Origin: Proteobacteria bacterium UBA7420
Lineage (GTDB): Bacteria > Pseudomonadota > Gammaproteobacteria > Magnimaribacterales > D2472
Direction: 5' to 3'
DNA length: 45,037 bases
Assembly: GCA_002469975.1 (NCBI GenBank)
Contig: DKMG01000075.1
Coordinates: 1 to 45,037, forward strand
Part shown: in pieces, positions 8,206-16,746 of the stretch
How the letters are laid out: each line of letters begins with the position of its first letter
Position numbering within the stretch: position 1 is the stretch's first letter
Program-made: the position numbers and the translations under genes
Notes under the pieces: generated by a model
What the model saw: the letters and a program-made list of their open reading frames with translations, nothing else
The model's database searches: none
What the model was told of the DNA's origin: nothing

Positions 8206-9429
8206 TTTTTTTTGAACCATATGCATTTTTCCAGCCTTGTAACTCATTGTGCGTTTAGGATCTGAATCTCCTTCAACTAATGGCTGAAAGTATGCTTTGG
8301 CTTTGCTTGTAAGACTAAATCCATCCTTGCTAATAAAGTTGGCTGGTAGTTTTTTTTCAACATTCGCAATTTTATTTAGGGGCGCAGGCACAACTTTCCA
8401 TTTATAGGGAGAGTCGCTAATTCTTTGGATAATTGGCATAACCCCATTCATTCCTTTAACCGCATATTCCACAGCTTTCTTACCAACCTCATAGGCATGT
8501 TTTCTATCAACACCGGAAGAAAGATGGCTGGCACTGCGCTGAAGATAATCGGCAACTGCCCAGTGATTTTTAAGTTTTAATTTTTTTTCAATTAGCTCTG
8601 CTATTCTGGGAGCAACTCCTCCAAGCTGACTGTGTCCAAATGCATCTTTGGAGCTTGATTCAGCCAAGAATTTACCCCGAGAATTTTTGATGCCTTCAGA
8701 TGCTACGATCACACAGAAGCCATGATCCGCAACAGTTTTCTTAACTTTCGCAAGAAACTCCCCTTGCTTAAAAACTACCTCAGGCAGCAAAATAATATGT
8801 GGTGCACCAGGGTGGCTATTTTGCGCTAAGATACTTGAGCCTGCTATCCAACCTGCATGCCGACCCATGACCTCAAGCACGAATACCTTAGTTGAGGTTT
8901 CACACATGGATTCCACATCTAATGCCGCCTCAATAGTAGACGTTGCCACATACTTTGCAACAGACCCAAAGCCAGGACAACAGTCTGTAACAGCTAAATC
9001 ATTGTCTACAGTCTTGGGGATTGCAATACACTGCAGGGGGTAACCAAGCTTTTTACTAATTTGTGAAATCTTTAGAGCGGTATCTGCAGAATCATTCCCA
9101 CCATTATAAAAAAAATACCCTATATTATGTGCTTGAAAGACTTCAATAAGTCGCTGATATTCTTTTAAGTTTTCATTTATACCTTTAAGTTTGTATCTAC
9201 AAGAGCCAAAAACACCTCCTGGACGAAACTGTAAATCTTCTACAAATTTTCTTGATTCTTTTGATGTATCAATTAAATCTTCTCTTAGAGCACCCAAGAT
9301 TCCATTTTTACCAGCAAATACTCTTCCAATTTCCGGATGTTTCTTTGCCTCTAAAATTACAGCACTTGCTGAGGCATTGATTACAGAGGTTACTCCTCCA
9401 GACTGCGCGTAAAAAGCATTTTTTTTCAT
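8188..9429 (-). CDS. pfp: 6-phosphofructokinase, pyrophosphate-dependent type
   Basis: Interconverts fructose 6-phosphate and fructose 1,6-bisphosphate. The ATG at 9429 gives 413 residues beginning MKKNAFYAQSGGVTSVINAS; a TTG at 9444 is the only longer start and is less likely. Family landmarks are GGNDSADTA, PKTVDNDL (catalytic Asp and the PPi-type PKTxDND), CPGFGSVAKY, and MGRHAGW for fructose 6-phosphate binding. In this superfamily an Asp in place of Gly at the GGD position blocks the ATP alpha-phosphate and favours pyrophosphate; the exact alignment of GGNDS needs checking, but overall similarity is to the long PPi-type enzymes, not the 320-residue ATP enzyme of E. coli. It lies alone, divergent from mpl. 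Confidence 0.85.
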   Translation of the reverse strand: MKKNAFYAQSGGVTSVINASASAVILEAKKHPEIGRVFAGKNGILGALREDLIDTSKESRKFVEDLQFRPGGVFGSCRYKLKGINENLKEYQRLIEVFQAHNIGYFFYNGGNDSADTALKISQISKKLGYPLQCIAIPKTVDNDLAVTDCCPGFGSVAKYVATSTIEAALDVESMCETSTKVFVLEVMGRHAGWIAGSSILAQNSHPGAPHIILLPEVVFKQGEFLAKVKKTVADHGFCVIVASEGIKNSRGKFLAESSSKDAFGHSQLGGVAPRIAELIEKKLKLKNHWAVADYLQRSASHLSSGVDRKHAYEVGKKAVEYAVKGMNGVMPIIQRISDSPYKWKVVPAPLNKIANVEKKLPANFISKDGFSLTSKAKAYFQPLVEGDSDPKRTMSYKAGKMHMVQKKLKPWA

Positions 9430-9489
9430 TGGTTTATAAATCAATTAATTTGGTCTATGGTAACAAATGTTAGCTAAAAATATTTAAAT

Positions 9490-10788
9490 ATGAAAATTCA
9501 TATCCTAGGAATTTGTGGAACCTTTATGGGTGGTTTGGCGCAAATATTGGTAGAGAATGGGCATCAGGTTTCTGGTTCAGATCAGCAATTCTATCCTCCG
9601 ATGTCCGATCAGTTAAAAAGTTTAGACATTGATATGATTGAAGGGTATGACTCGAGCAATCTGCCAGCTGCAGATCTATTTGTGATTGGAAATGCTCTAA
9701 GTAGAGGTAATCCGAGTATTGAGTATATTTTAAGCAATAAACTCCCCTATACTTCAGGGCCTCAGATGCTGGGAGAATTGATTCAAGATAGACGGGTCAT
9801 TGCAGTTTCTGGCACTCATGGAAAAACATCCACGGCATTTATGCTCTGTGAAATCTTTAAATCTAAATTAATAGATATTGGTTATCTAGTGGGCGGTGTC
9901 AGTCAATCCATTAAATCATCTGCGCAATTAGGTAATGCTGATATTTTTGTAATAGAGGCAGATGAATACGATTCCGCATTTTTTGATAAGCGCTCAAAGT
10001 TTGTGCACTATCATCCGGATACTTTGATTGTAAATAACATTGAATTTGATCACGCAGATATCTTTAATGATCTTTCAGAGATATTAAAACAGTTTCATCA
10101 TGTTGTGCGAACGATCCCAGAAGGTGGGAACATACTGATTCATGCTGAAGGTAAAAACATGACCACTTTAATGGAGATGGGTTGCTGGTCTCATACTCAC
10201 AAGATTGGCACTCCCGAAACCATTTCTCTGGATAGCAATAAAAATATTTTAATCTTTGGTGAGAAAACATTTGATCTAAATGAGCTACCTTTCAATGGCA
10301 TACACAATTATGAGAATGCTTTAATGGCCATATATGCTGCTTATTTGCATGGAGTAGAGCCTGAAGAATCATTTATGGCGTTAAAGCTATTTACCGGTGT
10401 GAAGAGAAGGTTTGAAACAATTTATCAAGATCCAGATTTTACAGTGATCGATGATTTTGCCCATCATCCTAGCGCTATCTCTAGCACTGCTTTAGCAGCA
10501 AAAGGTTTATTTGATCAGAGGATACTAGGAATCATAGAGCTAGGCTCCAATACTATGTCGGGAGGATTTCATGGCCATGAACTTTACAAAAGCGCTGAAT
10601 CTTTAGATAAGGTGCTATGGCTCAATCTTTCTGGCCACTCCAGTCACCCAGATGCATTCCTGTCTGTGGAACAGCTGGTTCAAGATTTAAAACTTCACCT
10701 TGATGAGTTTGGTGTTATTCTCATAATGAGCAATAAAGACAGTAAAAAAATCTTGGACCCCATAATTGAACTCATTAAAAACAAATAA
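9490..10788 (+). CDS. mpl: UDP-N-acetylmuramate:tripeptide ligase (murein peptide recycling)
   Basis: Mpl re-attaches the recovered L-Ala-D-Glu-mesoDAP tripeptide to UDP-MurNAc, bypassing MurC, MurD and MurE. The 432-residue protein opens with the Rossmann sequence MKIHILGICGTFMGGLAQIL, and the ATP loop is SGTHGKTSTAF near residue 112. FVIEADEYDSAFFDKRSKF and NNIEFDHADIF are typical of Mpl, not MurC, as is FTGVKRRFE followed by DDFAHHPSAI. The short length against about 457 in E. coli is within the family range. No clear Shine-Dalgarno precedes the ATG. The LON-domain gene starts within its last 23 bases. Confidence 0.93.
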   Translation: MKIHILGICGTFMGGLAQILVENGHQVSGSDQQFYPPMSDQLKSLDIDMIEGYDSSNLPAADLFVIGNALSRGNPSIEYILSNKLPYTSGPQMLGELIQDRRVIAVSGTHGKTSTAFMLCEIFKSKLIDIGYLVGGVSQSIKSSAQLGNADIFVIEADEYDSAFFDKRSKFVHYHPDTLIVNNIEFDHADIFNDLSEILKQFHHVVRTIPEGGNILIHAEGKNMTTLMEMGCWSHTHKIGTPETISLDSNKNILIFGEKTFDLNELPFNGIHNYENALMAIYAAYLHGVEPEESFMALKLFTGVKRRFETIYQDPDFTVIDDFAHHPSAISSTALAAKGLFDQRILGIIELGSNTMSGGFHGHELYKSAESLDKVLWLNLSGHSSHPDAFLSVEQLVQDLKLHLDEFGVILIMSNKDSKKILDPIIELIKNK

Positions 10789-11365
10789 ACTACCTATCTT
10801 CCCAATAGGTATAGTAGTCCTTCCAGGCACTATCCAATCTCTGCAGATTTTTGAACCAAGATACCTAGCCATGGTGAAAAAGTGTATGAATACAGACTCT
10901 GGCTTTGTCATCACCCTTAGCAATCACAATGACAAGGGAGAGAGTTTTTTGTCTCAAGGTACCTATGTTGAAATTATTGATTTTAATCAGCTGCCCAATG
11001 GGTTACTTGGCATTACAGTGCAGGGCTCTCAAAAAGTTTCTATCAAGTCTGTGGAGCAGGATGAATCAGGGCTCCATTATGGGACAATCCTTCCAATAAC
11101 CCCGCCTGCAGTTGATGACCAGGCAGTTCTTGCTCAATTCCCTGATCTTATTCGTGTGCTCACGCAACTCAAAGAGCATCCTTCAATCAAATCTCTGCCA
11201 TTAGACATAGATTTATTATCTGCCGAATCTGTTAGCAACCACTTGGCTGGTCTTATTCCACTGTCTGCTGAGCAGAAACAAAATGTACTGGAAGCTTTCG
11301 ATGCCACCCAGCGAATGAATATTCTAGAAAAGCTGGTTAATAAACTTTCGGAAAGCTCTACTTAA
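10766..11365 (+). CDS. LON N-terminal-domain protein (no protease domain)
   Basis: A 199-residue stand-alone Lon substrate-binding (PUA-like) domain. The opening LPIFPIGIVVLPGTIQSLQIFEPRYLAMV is diagnostic when read as two overlapping motifs: the LPIFP start and the F-EPRY loop. There is no ATPase or Ser-Lys protease part, so it is not Lon itself; the function of such lone domains is not settled. The start overlaps the mpl end by 23 bases, implying translational coupling. Its own 3' end overlaps the convergent reductase gene by eight bases. Confidence 0.82.
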   Translation: MNSLKTNKLPIFPIGIVVLPGTIQSLQIFEPRYLAMVKKCMNTDSGFVITLSNHNDKGESFLSQGTYVEIIDFNQLPNGLLGITVQGSQKVSIKSVEQDESGLHYGTILPITPPAVDDQAVLAQFPDLIRVLTQLKEHPSIKSLPLDIDLLSAESVSNHLAGLIPLSAEQKQNVLEAFDATQRMNILEKLVNKLSESST

Positions 11366-12368
11366 TTCTTAAGAGTTGTTTTCCTTTGTTTTCGCCTGTA
11401 AAGAGTCTGTTGAGGGTTTGCGGACAGTTTTCAATTCCCTCTTGAATATCCTCTCTATGCTTAAGCTTACCTTCCATCACCCAAGTTGCAATATCCTCTA
11501 AGGCTTTCTGTGATCGAGGAAGATAATCAAGCACGAGAAATCCCTGCATGGTTGCCCTTTTTATAATAAGTGAGAAAAGATTTTTTGGACCATCTGGTAA
11601 AGCAGTTGCATCATAGCCAGAGGAAATTCCTCCACACAACAGAATCCTGGCATTAATATTAATGCAGAACAATACCGTCTCTAGAATATCTCCACCAACG
11701 TTATCAAAATATATATCAATTCCATTTGTTGCTATTTTTGCTAATTCTTCATGAACATTAGAGTTTTTATAGTCAATTACATCATCAGCTCCAACCTCTT
11801 TGAGCCAATCACATTTTTCTTTGCCGCCAGCTATTGCAATGACATGGCATCCTTTTAGTTTAGCAATCTGGACCACAACTGATCCGGTCGCACCAGCAGC
11901 ACCAGAGACTAATACAGTTTCTCCTGGTTGCGGATTTCCAAGCTCAAGCAGCCCATAATAAGCAGTAATACCTGTGGTACCCATAACATTTAACATTGTG
12001 GGGATTGGAAGAAGGGGGGGGATCACTCTAAACCTTTCATTCTCCTCTGCTTTTGTAATGCAATGACTCTGCCAACCCACAAATCCAAATACTAAGTCAC
12101 CAACATTGTATTCCGGATTCTTTGATTCAATCACGCAACCCATTCCCCCTGAACGAACCACCTCTCCAATTTGCACTGGAGGAAGATATCCCGGAACATC
12201 GTTAAGCCAGCCTCGCTGTGTTGGATCAAAAGAGAGGTACATATTTTCTAAAAGAATTTCACCCTCTTGAATTGCAGGAAGAGTTTCAGCAATCAATTCA
12301 AAATCTGAATCCTTGACGAGACCTCGAGGTCTTTCTTTTAATACCCATTTTTTATTTTTAATTTCCAT
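11358..12368 (-). CDS. CurA-like NADP-dependent medium-chain reductase
   Basis: A 336-residue zinc-independent member of the medium-chain dehydrogenase/reductase superfamily, closest by eye to curcumin reductase CurA and leukotriene B4 12-hydroxydehydrogenase, which reduce alpha,beta-unsaturated carbonyls with NADPH. The N-terminal GroES-like part has MYLSFDPTQRGW and QIGEVVRSGG. The nucleotide-binding part has VSGAAGATGSVVVQIAK and then DVIDYKN and FDNVGGDILE, all family signatures. The zinc ligands of true alcohol dehydrogenases are absent. The physiological substrate cannot be told from sequence. It is separated by 73 bases from the small membrane-protein gene upstream. Confidence 0.82.
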   Translation of the reverse strand: MEIKNKKWVLKERPRGLVKDSDFELIAETLPAIQEGEILLENMYLSFDPTQRGWLNDVPGYLPPVQIGEVVRSGGMGCVIESKNPEYNVGDLVFGFVGWQSHCITKAEENERFRVIPPLLPIPTMLNVMGTTGITAYYGLLELGNPQPGETVLVSGAAGATGSVVVQIAKLKGCHVIAIAGGKEKCDWLKEVGADDVIDYKNSNVHEELAKIATNGIDIYFDNVGGDILETVLFCININARILLCGGISSGYDATALPDGPKNLFSLIIKRATMQGFLVLDYLPRSQKALEDIATWVMEGKLKHREDIQEGIENCPQTLNRLFTGENKGKQLLRIK

Positions 12369-12441
12369 AATGATCTTTAACTCTCTGTTTGATTAAATAA
12401 TTTCTGTATTTACCAGTTACATTAAAATATATCTTACTTGA

Positions 12442-12879
12442 TTAGATATGAGAATTTCTTTTCAGTGGAGGTTTTTTTGCTTTTAATCTAATCCAGTTCA
12501 GAGCTTTGAACACAGCAGGGATGGTAACTATTTTTTGTTCCAATTGAAATTTTCCTGGGTAATTGATCAGAAATAGGCCGGTAATTATTGTTAACAGACC
12601 TTGGCCAGGAAGCACAATCATTAAAAAGCCGCCTAAAATAAGGCAAAAACCAAGAAGATTTTTGGCAATCAATAGCAAAAAACTCAGTAACGGAGCATTT
12701 TCTTTAAATTTACTAGACCTTCTGCTTGCACCAGTAAAGTAATCTTCTGGTATGAGGGCTACAAACCAGCTGACACCGACGAGACTCAGGATAAAGATAA
12801 AGATTGAAGTAATTCCCAATCCCATAAGCAAGGCAGGGTGTTCTGCAAGCCATAAAAAAGCAGTATTTATAAGATCCAT
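12442..12879 (-). CDS. Small integral membrane protein, unknown function
   Basis: A 145-residue protein with a hydrophobic segment at about residues 17-42 (GLGITSIFIFILSLVGVSWF) and a second hydrophobic region at about 66-105 containing LPGQGLLTIITGLFLINYPGK, probably a hairpin. The PGQGLL...D/NYPGK pattern is typical of a conserved proteobacterial family of uncharacterised PGPGW-like membrane proteins. The C-terminus is basic (RLKAKKPPLKRN) and so probably cytoplasmic. It may be transcribed with the reductase downstream. No function is assigned. Confidence 0.6.
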   Translation of the reverse strand: MDLINTAFLWLAEHPALLMGLGITSIFIFILSLVGVSWFVALIPEDYFTGASRRSSKFKENAPLLSFLLLIAKNLLGFCLILGGFLMIVLPGQGLLTIITGLFLINYPGKFQLEQKIVTIPAVFKALNWIRLKAKKPPLKRNSHI

Positions 12880-12900
12880 GTTTATATCTTAATGAAAAGA

Positions 12901-12928
12901 TTGGACTAAAGAGTATATAAAGTAGAAT
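12901..12928 (+). promoter_or_regulatory. Weak candidate promoter for the rsfS-dat operon
   Basis: In the 148-base gap before rsfS, TTGGAC at 12901-12906 is followed after 16 bases by TAGAAT at 12923-12928. The -10 is good and the -35 poor. The operon needs a promoter in this gap since the upstream gene is divergent. A ribosome site AGAAGGT lies at 13009-13015 before the rsfS ATG. No hairpin, tRNA or small ORF was seen in the gap. Confidence 0.3.
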
Positions 12929-13027
12929 TTATTAATAGATTTATCAACGTAAGTTAGATATTCTGAAACCAAAGCTTGAACCTATATTTTAAAAACCCCC
13001 AACAGTCCCAGAAGGTAAATTATTTTT

Positions 13028-13366
13028 ATGAAAAATTCTGATTTAAAACTTATTTGTTTGGACGCTCTGGATGATATGAAGGCAAAAAATATCTTAGCTC
13101 TGGATATTCGTGGTGTCTCAGGTTTTGCTGATTGGTTCATCATTGCAACCGCTTCCTCTTCTAGAAATGCTAAAGCAGTTTCTAATAAGATTATTGAGGC
13201 AGTCAAAAGCAATCAGTTGAGTGTCATTGGGGTGGAAGGCCAAGAAGACTCAGAATGGGTTTTAATAGATTGTGGTGATGTTGTAGTAAATGTTATGCAG
13301 CAAGAAGCCCGAGAGTTTTATGATCTAGAAAGCTTGTGGGGTGAAACAACTCTAATCTCAGCCTAA
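13028..13366 (+). CDS. rsfS: Ribosomal silencing factor RsfS (Iojap/YbeB)
   Basis: RsfS binds ribosomal protein uL14 and blocks joining of the 30S and 50S subunits when nutrients run low. The 112-residue length is typical, and the core DIRGVSGFADWFIIATASSSR, followed by GVEGQEDSEWVLIDCGDVVVN and AREFYDLESLWG, is the family signature. The usual upstream neighbour nadD is not present. The stop overlaps the rlmH start as TAATG, so the two are translationally coupled. Confidence 0.95.
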   Translation: MKNSDLKLICLDALDDMKAKNILALDIRGVSGFADWFIIATASSSRNAKAVSNKIIEAVKSNQLSVIGVEGQEDSEWVLIDCGDVVVNVMQQEAREFYDLESLWGETTLISA

Positions 13367-13830
13367 TGAAATGTAAGATTATCAGCATCTCTCATAAGCC
13401 TGCTGATTGGGAAAAAAAAGCATTAGATTTCTACTTAAAACAAATTCCAAGTAACCTCAAACTATCTTTTGCAGAGGTTAGACCCCCAGCCTCAAAAACA
13501 GCTTCAAGAGATATTACTCTGCAGCACGAGTCCGCTGAAATTATTAAACACATAGGTTCTGATGCCTATGTAATTTTATGGGATAGGGAAGGAGATCCGA
13601 TTTCTAGTAACTCCTTAGCTAAACTTTTTCAAGAAAAAATAGATCTAGCTTGCAACATTACTATGATTATTGGTGGGTCTTATGGCTCAGCCCCAGATTT
13701 AGTCAAGCAAGCAGACCTAGTCTTATCAGCATCTGAGCTTACCTTTCCGCATAGGCTGTTTAAAATTTTGTTGATGGAGCAAATCTATAGAGCCAGTGCA
13801 ATCAATCGCAACCACCCTTATCATAAGTAA
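13366..13830 (+). CDS. rlmH: 23S rRNA pseudouridine-1915 N3-methyltransferase (RlmH)
   Basis: SPOUT-class methyltransferase that modifies helix 69 of 23S rRNA in assembled ribosomes. The protein has the standard 154 residues. The knotted SAM site is visible as IIGGSYGSAPDLVKQADLVLS, and the C-terminus LTFPHRLFKILLMEQIYRA plus NHPYHK is nearly invariant in the family. The family glycine-rich loop is usually GGPxG; here it reads GGSYG, a mild variation. The gene sits between rsfS and mrdA with one-base overlaps on both sides. Confidence 0.95.
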   Translation: MKCKIISISHKPADWEKKALDFYLKQIPSNLKLSFAEVRPPASKTASRDITLQHESAEIIKHIGSDAYVILWDREGDPISSNSLAKLFQEKIDLACNITMIIGGSYGSAPDLVKQADLVLSASELTFPHRLFKILLMEQIYRASAINRNHPYHK

Positions 13831-15668
13831 TGATTTTTGAAGAGCGACAAGCTGAAAAGAATGATTTTTCATCTAGGGCTATTTTTATTTTTAGCCTTAT
13901 CGGTATAGCTTTTTTTATCATCCTCTTTCAAGTCTTTTCATTGCAGGTATCCCGCTACTCAAGCTATGAGCTTGCAGCTCTAAATAATAAAAACTATACA
14001 GTGCCTATTCAGCCTCTTAGAGGAGAAATTTTTGATAGAAATGGTCAAGCGCTTGTAAGAAATATTAAAACTTTTGATCTTATTACTGAGCCCAATGCTA
14101 TCGAGAGCACAGAAAGCTTCCTAAGACTTATCAAACCTGTGATTAATCTTACAGAAGCAGAGGAGCAGCAGTTCCTTGCGCAATTCAAAGAAATGGCCTT
14201 TGTTAATAAAGAATTAGTGCTGAAGAAGAATTTATCTAGACAAGAGATTGCCCAGTTTAGAGTTAGAGGATTTAATTTTAAGAATGCATTCGTTGCCGAG
14301 AGATACAGAAGAATGAGCGAATATCCTGAAATTTTCTCTCATGTATTGGGCTATGTCTCTAGTTCTGAGAGTGAATATGATTTGTTGCCTGGAGTACCCC
14401 GGAGTCATTGGAGAGATGCTGAATTAAAATATGCTAATGGCTTAATCAAAGGAATGACTGGTCTCGAAGCAACATACAATACAGAGCTCTCTGGTAGTTA
14501 TGGCTCAAGAGTTTACGAGATTAATTCTCGGCGCCAACTAGGTGAAACCTTGGAGCATCAACCTGCAACTGAAGGCCGAGACATCTACACTCATCTAGAT
14601 ATTTCTGCTCAGAAAAGTGCAGCCAAAGCACTGGGTTCAAGAAAAGGTGGGGTTGTAGCAGTTGATTTAGAGTCAGGCGGCATTAATGTGTTGTTTAGTT
14701 CCCCAAGCTACTCCATTAATAAACTCTCCAATGGCATGAGTATTGCAGACTTTCAAGCTCTCATTGCAAACCCCAATAAGCCATTTTTTAATAGAGCCAC
14801 TCAAGGGCGATACCCTCCAGCATCAACCATTAAGCCTGCAATAGCGATGTTTGGATTGAGCAATAAGCTCATCGGATGGGAGGAAGAGATTGATGACCCT
14901 GGATATTTCACACTTCCTGAAAACGGTCGAATTTATCGTGGATGGAAGAAAGGAGGACATAAAAATGTAAATTTAAAAAAGGCATTGCTGGTTAGCTCCA
15001 ACACTTATTTTTTTAAATTAGCCTATCAATCAAACATGCAAGATTTAGCTTCATATCTTTCATCTTTTGGTTTTGGTTCCAAGGTATGCGTCGATTGTTT
15101 TGATGAGGATAGTGTTTTCCTTCCCACTCCTGATTGGAAATATAATAATTTGAATACCCCTTGGTTTACTGGTGATACCGTAAACATTGGCGTGGGCCAA
15201 GGGTATTTAGTTGCCACTCCAATCCAGCTAGCCAATTACAGCGCAATTCTTGCTAACAAAGGGACCTTACCCAAACTCTCAATCGCCAAATCACCTGAAT
15301 TCAATCTTGCGATAAAAAATCAATCTACTACTTTATTAGGCAGCAAGAATTGGAGCAAGATGCATGATGCTCTAACAGGTGTAATAGAGGATGATCTTGG
15401 AACTGCCAGGAGCATTAAAGATCTGAAGAATTTTAAGGTTGCAGGCAAATCAGGAACAGCGGAGTTGGTCAGTCTTGACAGCAAGGAAGCTTATCAAGAT
15501 GTAAGAGACACAGAGCTATTAAGAGATCACTCTATTATTATCGCTTTTGGACCTATGCCTAATCCTAAATATGCAGTATCGGTAGTCATTGAAAATGGTG
15601 AAAGTGGCGGAGCTGTTGCAGGACCAGTGGCTATTGAAGTTTTGAAGAGTTTGTTAAATGAACAATAA
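13830..15668 (+). CDS. mrdA: Penicillin-binding protein 2, elongation transpeptidase
   Basis: Monofunctional class B transpeptidase that cross-links lateral-wall peptidoglycan with RodA. The 612-residue protein has a short cytoplasmic start, one membrane anchor at about residues 18-38 (FSLIGIAFFIILFQVFSLQV), the pedestal domain with PLRGEIFDRNGQ and VLGYVS, and the transpeptidase domain. Active-site motifs are Ser332-x-x-Lys335 in PASTIKPA, SSN in VSSNTYFFK, and KSGTAE near residue 543. The SVE/GVGQGYLVATPIQLANY stretch is typical. The gene overlaps rlmH by one base and mrdB by 11. Confidence 0.96.
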   Translation: MIFEERQAEKNDFSSRAIFIFSLIGIAFFIILFQVFSLQVSRYSSYELAALNNKNYTVPIQPLRGEIFDRNGQALVRNIKTFDLITEPNAIESTESFLRLIKPVINLTEAEEQQFLAQFKEMAFVNKELVLKKNLSRQEIAQFRVRGFNFKNAFVAERYRRMSEYPEIFSHVLGYVSSSESEYDLLPGVPRSHWRDAELKYANGLIKGMTGLEATYNTELSGSYGSRVYEINSRRQLGETLEHQPATEGRDIYTHLDISAQKSAAKALGSRKGGVVAVDLESGGINVLFSSPSYSINKLSNGMSIADFQALIANPNKPFFNRATQGRYPPASTIKPAIAMFGLSNKLIGWEEEIDDPGYFTLPENGRIYRGWKKGGHKNVNLKKALLVSSNTYFFKLAYQSNMQDLASYLSSFGFGSKVCVDCFDEDSVFLPTPDWKYNNLNTPWFTGDTVNIGVGQGYLVATPIQLANYSAILANKGTLPKLSIAKSPEFNLAIKNQSTTLLGSKNWSKMHDALTGVIEDDLGTARSIKDLKNFKVAGKSGTAELVSLDSKEAYQDVRDTELLRDHSIIIAFGPMPNPKYAVSVVIENGESGGAVAGPVAIEVLKSLLNEQ

Positions 15669-16746
15669 GCTTTCAAAAATATATTTTGATCCTTATTTGT
15701 TTTTTAGTATTTGCTTGCTTGCAATCTTCGGCTTATTTTTTCTTTATTCGGCATCAAACGCAGATTTATCAATTGTAATAAAGCAAGCTGCTTATATTTT
15801 CTTAGGCTTAGTGATCATGATGGTAGTAAGTCAACCAGACCCTGACATCTTTCGGAGAACATCTTTTGCTTTTCTTTGTTTCGCTGTTCTACTTCTTGGT
15901 GTTACTGCTTTAATTGGCCCAGAAATCAATGGTGCTCAGCGTTGGGTGAGAATTGGGCCTATATCATTTCAATCCTCTGAAATTCTTAAATTAGCTTTGC
16001 CTATTTATCTAGCCAATTTTCTATGTGACAAAAAATTACCCATTCAAACCAGGGAGATAGGCATCACTGTTCTTATTATTCTGACAGCATTTTTTTTAGT
16101 AGCGCGACAACCAGACCTCGGCACTGGCTTGATTGTTGCGCTGTCAGGGATGTTTGTATTATTCTTATCTGGCTTGAGCTGGTCTTTTATTGGAGGCTCT
16201 TTTGTCCTTGTTATTATTAGCTCTCCGCTCATATGGAATATTTTGTTGAAACCATTCCAACAACAGAGGATTGCAACACTATTCAATCCTGAGTCCGATC
16301 CATTTGGTGCTGGCTGGAATATTATTCAGTCTAAAATTGCCATTGGCTCAGGTGGTATTTTCGGGAAGGGCTTTGGTCAGGGCTCTCAGACTCAATTGAA
16401 TTTCTTGCCTGAGACAAAAACAGATTTTATTTTTTCTGTGATTGGAGAGGAGTTTGGCTTTGTCGGTGTATTTTTATTATTAGGGCTATATTTTTTTATT
16501 TTAATGAGATGTCTTTATCTGGCTTTAAGCGCAAGAGATCGATTTTGCAGATTGGTCATTGGCGGCCTCACCCTAACTTTTGCTGCCAACCTAGTCATTA
16601 ATCTTTGCATGGTAGTGGGCCTGCTCCCAGTAGTCGGCATGCCTCTGCCTTTTATCAGTAAAGGGGGATCTTCCTTGATATCATTATTTTTTGCTTTTGG
16701 CATAATTACATCAATGGCAACACATAAAAAATTCTTACCTCAATGA
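15658..16746 (+). CDS. mrdB: RodA, SEDS-family peptidoglycan polymerase
   Basis: Glycosyltransferase that polymerises lipid II for rod-shaped growth, acting with PBP2 encoded just upstream. The 362-residue protein has about ten hydrophobic segments starting at LFFSICLLAIFGLFFLYSAS. SEDS signatures are INGAQRWVRIGPISFQSSEI with the following LALPIYLA, RQPDLGTG, FNPESDPFGAGWNIIQS and the C-terminal GMPLPFISKGGSSL. The ATG lies in the last 11 bases of mrdA, and the stop overlaps the mltB start as ATGA. Confidence 0.96.
   Translation: MNNKLSKIYFDPYLFFSICLLAIFGLFFLYSASNADLSIVIKQAAYIFLGLVIMMVVSQPDPDIFRRTSFAFLCFAVLLLGVTALIGPEINGAQRWVRIGPISFQSSEILKLALPIYLANFLCDKKLPIQTREIGITVLIILTAFFLVARQPDLGTGLIVALSGMFVLFLSGLSWSFIGGSFVLVIISSPLIWNILLKPFQQQRIATLFNPESDPFGAGWNIIQSKIAIGSGGIFGKGFGQGSQTQLNFLPETKTDFIFSVIGEEFGFVGVFLLLGLYFFILMRCLYLALSARDRFCRLVIGGLTLTFAANLVINLCMVVGLLPVVGMPLPFISKGGSSLISLFFAFGIITSMATHKKFLPQ

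Noticed and set aside
9430..9444. TTG start for pfp
   Set aside because: The family N-terminus is MKKNAFYAQSGG-like, which begins at the ATG at 9429.
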